Made by a program: the position numbers and the translations under genes
NCBI GenBank assembly: GCA_007125255.1
Contig: SLDM01000083.1
Location: 1 to 8,845 of the forward strand
Source: Phycisphaerales bacterium
GTDB taxonomy: Bacteria > Planctomycetota > Phycisphaerae > Phycisphaerales > SM1A02
Direction of reading: 5' to 3'
Length of the DNA stretch: 8,845 nucleotides
In this document: positions 5,581 through 8,845 of the stretch, piece by piece
Position numbering within the stretch: the first letter of the stretch is position 1
How the letters are laid out: the number at the start of each line of letters is the position of its first letter
Notes under the pieces: generated by a model
Told to the model about the DNA's origin: nothing
Database searches by the model: none
The model's input: the letters and a program-made list of their open reading frames with translations, nothing else

Positions 5581-6013
5581 TCCCGTTCGCACTCGCATCC
5601 TCATCGCGATCCCACGGAATCTTCACGTGTCCGAGCAGGGTCGCGCCATCTTCGATGACCAGGGAGCGTCCGGCGAGCCGCTGGCCCTTCCACGAGGATT
5701 TGCCCCCGAGCTGCACCGGACCATCGGTCTCCACCGCCCCTTCCATCGCCCCCTCACAGATGATCCCCTCACCGGACTGAATCCGCTTGGCGACGACCCG
5801 GCCGCGCTTGGTGATCGTCACCTCGCCGCACGTCTGCAGGTCATTGACCGGCAGGTAGCTCTTGACGGTGACGTTCTCGACCTTGATCGCGCGGTTGCAG
5901 CCGGGGCAGGTCGTGCTCATGGTGCGCGCCGAGACATCCTGCACGTGGCCGCACAGATAGCAGCGAATCGAGCGCCGGGGGCCGGCCTTGTTGGCGGTCT
6001 TCTTCCGCGCCAT
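5570..6013 (-). CDS. Bactofilin family protein with N-terminal zinc ribbon
   Basis: 147-aa protein with two parts. Residues 18-39 hold two Cys pairs, CYLC (Cys18, Cys21) and CPGC (Cys36, Cys39), typical of a zinc ribbon. Residues about 46-132 are a bactofilin (polymer-forming cytoskeletal) domain with the repeating hydrophobic/glycine pattern of a right-handed beta helix, including the EGAMEGAVETDG and LLGHVKIP rungs. Bactofilins self-assemble into filaments acting in cell shape or protein positioning; the zinc ribbon may add a protein or nucleic-acid contact (inference). ATG 6013 is preferred over GTG 6016 because GGAG (6022-6019) is 5 nt upstream of the ATG but only 2 nt from the GTG. The last residues and stop lie in an octanucleotide repeat array. 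It lies 183 bp downstream of the YcaQ-like gene on the same strand. Confidence 0.87.
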   Translation of the reverse strand: MARKKTANKAGPRRSIRCYLCGHVQDVSARTMSTTCPGCNRAIKVENVTVKSYLPVNDLQTCGEVTITKRGRVVAKRIQSGEGIICEGAMEGAVETDGPVQLGGKSSWKGQRLAGRSLVIEDGATLLGHVKIPWDRDEDASANGITK

Positions 6014-6018
6014 CACAA

Positions 6019-6022
6019 CTCC
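6019..6022 (-). promoter_or_regulatory. Ribosome binding site deciding the bactofilin start
   Basis: GGAG on the minus strand lies 5 nt upstream of the ATG at 6013. The adjacent in-frame GTG (6016) would be too close to use it. Confidence 0.6.
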
Positions 6023-6067
6023 GGGGTCTGAGGGACCGGGACGGGCGTCACGCCGCGGCGACTATCA

Positions 6068-6103
6068 CCTGAATACCCTGAATACCCTGAATACCATGAA
6101 CAC
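6068..6103. repeat. 4 x 9-bp tandem repeat upstream of the bactofilin gene
   Basis: Three exact copies of CCTGAATAC (6068-6076, 6077-6085, 6086-6094) and a degenerate fourth CATGAACAC (6095-6103). It lies 55-90 bp upstream of the bactofilin ATG, in the 183-bp gap after the YcaQ-like gene. A GATAGT sequence on the minus strand (6066-6061) next to it could be a -10 box, but no matching -35 is seen. Confidence 0.93.
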
Positions 6104-6196
6104 ATGGACAACTCGATCTCTCCGCCTCGCTCGGCCGGGGCTCCTCGTCCGCGGGCCGACCGAACAGGGTAGCTTCCCACACGGACACGGGTGCGG

Positions 6197-7450
6197 TCAA
6201 TCGCGCGGCGATCGATGAACCGGGCCGGAATCGATCCGAACGGGTTTCGGACGGGTCCACGCTTCCGCGCCGATCAACGCCGCCAGCCGTTCCAGCGCCT
6301 CATCCAGCGAAGCGAGCCGCGTTTTCGTGAACCTCTCGCCCGGTTCGGCCCAGATCCGGTGAATACGCAGCTCACCCGCGGCCCGGTCGAATTTCCCGTC
6401 CAGCCGGCCGATGAATCGATCCTCCTCCAGAATCGGCAGCACGTAGTACCCGAACCGGCGCTTCGCCGCCGGCACAAACGCTTCGAACCGGTAATCAAAG
6501 TTGAACCGGCGCTGCAGCCGCTTTCGGTCGCGAATCACCGGATCGAACGGCGAGAGCAGCCGCAGGTGTTCCGGCGGGTCCGGCGCGGTGCGGATCAGTC
6601 GAGCAAAGTCCGGCCGGGCGAACGCGGGCTGCGGCTTCGATCCGTCCGCCGATTCGATCAACACTTCCGCGATTTCGCCGCGCTGAAGCGCCTTTCGGCA
6701 CCACGCCCGGACCCGGGGCAGGTCGGCGGCCCGCCAGAACCCCGCGATCTCCGCTTCACTCGCCGCGCCGAGCCGCTCCAGGGCGGAGCGGCACGCCCAC
6801 TCGAGGTGCGCTTCTTCATCCGGCGCCTCGAGCTTCACCACCTCCGGCAGCACGCGCCCGGTCAGGTCGTAGACCTTCTGGAAGTTCACCCGGCCGGCGA
6901 TCGCCAACTCACCCGTGCGCCAGAGATACTCCAGGACCGCCTTCTGCGGCTTCCACCCCCACCACGGTCCGGATCCGCCCGGCGCGTCATCCACAAAGTC
7001 GCGCGACATCAGCGGCCCGTCGCGCTCAATGCGCTCGCGCACCTCCGCGATCACGCGGTCGACGTTGCGCCCGACGCGCTCGCGCCACCAGCGATTTGCG
7101 CCGATTCGCACTTCAGCGCGGCGGAACCGATGCCGCCAGTGGGGAAACCACGCGCTGGGAATCGCCGATGCATCGTGCGTCCAGTTCTCGAAGAGGTGCC
7201 GATCGCGTTCCAGGAGCCGCGCGAGCAGCTTCGGCCGGTAGTGCTCCAGGCGGGTATGCAGCGTGAGGTGATGGGCCCGTTCGATCATGTTGATCGAATC
7301 GATCTGCACGAAGCCGAGCTGTTCGATGAGCGTGCGCAATGACGCGGCGGTGGCGCGCCGGTTCGGATCACGCAGCAGACCCTGCTGGTGCATGAAGAGC
7401 CGGCGGGCTTCAGAAGCCGACAAAACGACTGGCCGTACGGATGCCATCAT
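6197..7450 (-). CDS. ycaQ: YcaQ/AlkX-family winged-helix DNA glycosylase
   Basis: 417-aa protein of the HTH_42 (YcaQ/AlkX/AlkZ) family, which removes damaged bases, including nitrogen-mustard interstrand crosslinks in the E. coli member. Seen: the N-terminal winged-helix region with FMHQQGLL (19-26), then FVQIDSINMIERAHHLTLHTR (residues 47-67), in which Gln49-Ile50-Asp51 is the catalytic QxD motif; the FENWTHDAS segment (87-95); the SRDFVDD and WWGWKPQKAVLEYLW winged-helix segments (149-177); and a C-terminal LLSPFDP...FNFDYRFEAFVP...FGYYVLPIL...FIGRLDGKFDR region (298-355). Length matches E. coli YcaQ (about 410 aa). Two adjacent ATG codons (7450, 7447) are possible starts, with little to separate them. 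No strong Shine-Dalgarno is seen; TAAGAAT (7462-7456) lies 5 nt upstream and could be a -10 box of a leaderless transcript. Confidence 0.93.
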   Translation of the reverse strand: MMASVRPVVLSASEARRLFMHQQGLLRDPNRRATAASLRTLIEQLGFVQIDSINMIERAHHLTLHTRLEHYRPKLLARLLERDRHLFENWTHDASAIPSAWFPHWRHRFRRAEVRIGANRWWRERVGRNVDRVIAEVRERIERDGPLMSRDFVDDAPGGSGPWWGWKPQKAVLEYLWRTGELAIAGRVNFQKVYDLTGRVLPEVVKLEAPDEEAHLEWACRSALERLGAASEAEIAGFWRAADLPRVRAWCRKALQRGEIAEVLIESADGSKPQPAFARPDFARLIRTAPDPPEHLRLLSPFDPVIRDRKRLQRRFNFDYRFEAFVPAAKRRFGYYVLPILEEDRFIGRLDGKFDRAAGELRIHRIWAEPGERFTKTRLASLDEALERLAALIGAEAWTRPKPVRIDSGPVHRSPRD

Positions 7451-7500
7451 TTTCCATTCTTACCGCAACCGGCGCTGAATGCCCAGGGATGGTGGGTCAA

Positions 7501-7532
7501 GGCACCGAGGCACCGAGGCATCCAGGCATCGA
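7501..7532 (+). repeat. Octanucleotide array C (GGCACCGA type)
   Basis: Four contiguous 8-mers: GGCACCGA (7501-7508), GGCACCGA (7509-7516), GGCATCCA (7517-7524), GGCATCGA (7525-7532). It lies about 50 bp upstream of the ycaQ start and is inverted relative to array D. Confidence 0.95.
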
Positions 7533-7636
7533 GTTTCCGCGCGACGGCGACAGCGTCGTCCCCGCCCAAGTGCAATCGCACTGTCCAGGCCGCCAGCCAC
7601 TCACTGCCCAGATGCCATCAGTCCCAACTGCCTTCC

Positions 7637-7715
7637 CTCCGTCGCTTCGTCGCTTCTCTTCGTCACTCCGTTACTCTCTCTACGTGCCTTAGTGCCTCAG
7701 TGCCTCTGTTCCTCT
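7637..7715 (-). repeat. Octanucleotide array D (two modules, inverted relative to arrays A and C)
   Basis: Plus-strand module 1: CTCCGTCG, CTTCGTCG, CTTCTCTT, CGTCACTC, CGTTACTC (7637-7676). Module 2: GTGCCTTA, GTGCCTCA, GTGCCTCT, GTTCCTCT (7684-7715). On the minus strand the order is GAGGCAC-type units then AGTGACGA-type units, the same order as array A. Positions 7658-7676 are an exact 19-bp inverted match to 5324-5342. Confidence 0.9.
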
Positions 7716-7751
7716 TCCTCGCTCCGCCTGGCAAATCGATCTCACAAGATG

Positions 7752-7757
7752 TATCAT
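7752..7757 (+). promoter_or_regulatory. Candidate -10 box for the secreted-protein gene
   Basis: TATCAT matches a -10 hexamer at 5 of 6 positions, but the TGGCAA 17 bp upstream (7729-7734) is a poor -35. It would give a leader of about 95 nt before 7861. Weakly supported. Confidence 0.25.
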
Positions 7758-7850
7758 CCCCTTCACCGTGGCATCCGGGGTCGCCCGCCGCCCCTTTCTT
7801 GATCCAGTTCAGCCACGTTCCGGTTTTCAGTGCGGGCGCAGAACCACGAA

Positions 7851-7854
7851 AGGA
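7851..7854 (+). promoter_or_regulatory. Ribosome binding site of the secreted-protein gene
   Basis: AGGA, within an A-rich stretch, lies 6 nt before the ATG at 7861 and selects that start over the open frame upstream. Confidence 0.7.
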
Positions 7855-7860
7855 AAGAAC

Positions 7861-8523
7861 ATGCAGTTGACTCGAAGGTACACCGGTCTCGCGGCAGTGG
7901 CGGCGGTGGTCGTGGGAATGCTGGGCGTTTCACCGGACGGGCAGCGGGATTCGCGGGCAAACTTTCAGTACGGCGCCGTGCAGCACCACGCCGCCGGGGG
8001 CGAGTCCCTGCCGCTGGCCGTGAACCACCTGCGCTCGATCGAGGACGGCGCGGTCGTGGTGCTCTCCTCCGGCGGCACCGATCTGGTCGCGCAGACCTTG
8101 ACGAGATCGACCACCGGGATTCGATCCGCGGGTCAGCGCCTCAATCCGGGGGAGGTTCTCCTGAGCGGATCGATCATCAACCTCGGCGCGGAAGAGATCA
8201 CGCTCATGACCCTGGAAGGTGAATTCATCGTGCTCGCTCCGGCGATGAACCTGACCCTGACTGAGCAGACCGGCGCGTACTGGGAGTCCTGTCTCTGCTG
8301 GTGTCCGAAACAGGTGGCCTACGCTTCGATCGTATTGCCACACGGTGTTGAAGACATGCACGAATTCTGCAATCGCGCGGCCGGGATGAGTTGCGGCGGC
8401 GCAGACGCCGACGGTCAGCCGAACGTGTTCAATGACTGCATGGTTGGCCACTCCCTGAAGTCGAACGTCGGCGGCGGTGACCAAGGCGACAACGATGGCG
8501 ATGGCGATGGCCACGAATCCTGA
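7861..8523 (+). CDS. Secreted protein with CxCxC motif and Asp/Gly-rich tail, function unknown
   Basis: 220 aa, family not recognised. Residues 1-25 form a signal peptide: QLTRRYT basic start and an Ala/Val-rich core (about 9-24), so the protein is predicted to be exported. The middle (about 55-140) alternates strand-like hydrophobic segments with Gly/Glu turns (for example EVLLSGSIINLG, ITLMTLEGEFIVLAP), suggesting a beta-rich domain. The C-terminal third has six cysteines: Cys144, Cys146, Cys148 (CLCWC), then Cys170, Cys178 and Cys193, an even number consistent with disulfides or a metal site. DADGQPNVFND (182-192) resembles a dockerin or EF-hand calcium loop, and the tail (about 204-220) is Gly/Asp-rich ending DGDGDGHES. 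ATG 7861 is supported by AGGA 6 nt upstream and by the signal peptide. The next ORF is in the same frame after a single TGA. Possible roles are cell-surface calcium or metal binding; no function can be assigned. Confidence 0.85.
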   Translation: MQLTRRYTGLAAVAAVVVGMLGVSPDGQRDSRANFQYGAVQHHAAGGESLPLAVNHLRSIEDGAVVVLSSGGTDLVAQTLTRSTTGIRSAGQRLNPGEVLLSGSIINLGAEEITLMTLEGEFIVLAPAMNLTLTEQTGAYWESCLCWCPKQVAYASIVLPHGVEDMHEFCNRAAGMSCGGADADGQPNVFNDCMVGHSLKSNVGGGDQGDNDGDGDGHES

Positions 8524-8556
8524 TCGGTCCTGATCGACGGACGACACCGGCCATGG

Positions 8557-8784
8557 ATGCCACGGAAGCATGGCGAAGAGCCCGCGGAACCTGAGTTGAA
8601 TCAGCCTGCGCCACGCTACGACGAGTGGTTGGATGACTGCTTCACCCACGGATTCGCCGACTTCGCAGGTTCCGACGATGAAGACGACCGTGATGTGTTT
8701 GAGGTCTCATGCACGGGTCAACCTGTGGATGATGAGCACCCTGACGTCGATGGTTTCGACGAATTCTGGTTGATCATCGACTGA
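8557..8784 (+). CDS. Small acidic hypothetical protein, possibly the 3' part of the preceding gene
   Basis: 75 aa, strongly acidic (runs such as SDDEDDRD and PVDDEHPDVDGFDEF), two cysteines (in DDCF and VSCT), no signal peptide or membrane segment, no recognised family. It starts 33 nt after the stop of the secreted-protein gene and in the same reading frame, with no other stop between, so the pair could be one gene interrupted by TGA at 8521-8523. The ATG at 8557 has no visible Shine-Dalgarno, which weakens the case for independent initiation. Third codon positions look less GC-rich than in the neighbouring genes. DVDGFDEF recalls a calcium-loop sequence, a feature shared with the upstream protein. 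Confidence 0.5.
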   Translation: MPRKHGEEPAEPELNQPAPRYDEWLDDCFTHGFADFAGSDDEDDRDVFEVSCTGQPVDDEHPDVDGFDEFWLIID

Positions 8785-8806
8785 CGCTTTAAAAACGGAC
8801 AACTCA

Positions 8807-8845
8807 ATGTCGCGCGTGTCCCCTTCCTCCTCCGTCCCTTCGTCG
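8807..8845 (+). repeat. Partial octanucleotide-like sequence at the window edge
   Basis: The last bases (CCTCCGTCCCTTCGTCG) resemble the CTCCGTCG/CTTCGTCG units of array D. An ATG at 8807 opens a frame to the window end (MSRVSPSSS...), but its Ser/Pro content is what the repeat would encode, so I favour intergenic repeat over a new gene. Confidence 0.4.

Larger units (their letters stand above)
7451..7860. other. Divergent intergenic region between ycaQ and the secreted-protein gene
   Basis: 410 bp with no credible gene; the open frames across it are low-complexity Ser/Pro/Arg sequences. It holds octanucleotide array C (7501-7532), two small perfect hairpins (7542-7558 and 7569-7582), octanucleotide arrays of opposite orientation (7637-7715), a candidate promoter TATCAT at 7752-7757 with a weak TGGCAA 17 bp upstream, and an AGGA ribosome binding site just before 7861. 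Confidence 0.7.

Noticed and set aside
5345..6031. Plus-strand open frame covering the intergenic DNA and the bactofilin gene
   Set aside because: Antisense shadow; its coding content derives from repeat DNA and the reverse of the bactofilin gene.
6121..6165. TCGGCC...GGCCGA inverted repeat in the ycaQ-bactofilin gap as a terminator
   Set aside because: Short stem, long loop, no T-run on the minus strand; expected by chance in GC-rich DNA.
6191..7342. 383-codon plus-strand open frame opposite ycaQ
   Set aside because: Arg/Pro-rich with no motif; the minus strand encodes a complete, motif-bearing YcaQ protein.
7388..7870. Plus-strand open frames across the 7.45-7.86 kb intergenic region
   Set aside because: Ser/Pro/Arg low-complexity encoded by octamer arrays, with no RBS or domain.

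Overview
The window is GC-rich chromosomal DNA from a bacterium, most plausibly a member of the Planctomycetota (perhaps Phycisphaerae-like). This is inferred from gene content: a fused AroD-AroE enzyme, a zinc-ribbon bactofilin, a secreted Cys-rich protein with dockerin-like Asp motifs, high GC and repeat-filled intergenic DNA. There is no rRNA or other marker gene, so the assignment is tentative.

Layout. Positions 71-1725 (minus strand) hold a two-gene, translationally coupled operon: a HugZ-like/DUF2470 protein followed by a D-2-hydroxyacid dehydrogenase of the glyoxylate/hydroxypyruvate reductase type. Positions 1726-1824 are a divergent promoter region with a perfect 14-bp inverted repeat; each arm carries a TACCAT -10-like box 6-7 nt from a start codon, which suggests leaderless mRNAs in both directions. 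Positions 1825-3510 (plus) encode a bifunctional 3-dehydroquinate dehydratase/shikimate dehydrogenase (two consecutive shikimate-pathway steps). Positions 3548-5230 (plus) encode a two-domain Fe(III) ABC permease of the FbpB/SfuB family without its ATPase or binding protein in view. Positions 5231-5569 are non-coding and filled with octanucleotide arrays. Positions 5570-6013 (minus) encode a zinc-ribbon bactofilin and 6197-7447/7450 (minus) a YcaQ-family DNA glycosylase, separated by a stretch with a 9-bp tandem repeat. Positions 7451-7860 are a second repeat-filled intergenic region. Positions 7861-8523 (plus) encode an unrecognised secreted protein with six cysteines; one in-frame TGA separates it from a 75-aa acidic ORF (8557-8784), so the two may be one broken or readthrough gene.

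The most unusual signal is the repeat landscape, which splits by context. Inside genes there are 12-bp (or 15-bp) frame-preserving GC-rich tandem repeats at linkers and termini in three different proteins, plus a G10 tract in the aroE half. Between genes there are 8-bp-period arrays (AGTGACGA and GGCACCGA types) arranged as inverted pairs, including a perfect 20-bp inverted repeat and a 19-bp block shared by two intergenic regions 2.3 kb apart. One array supplies the stop codon of the bactofilin gene. No integrase, transposase, tRNA, rRNA or CRISPR array was found.
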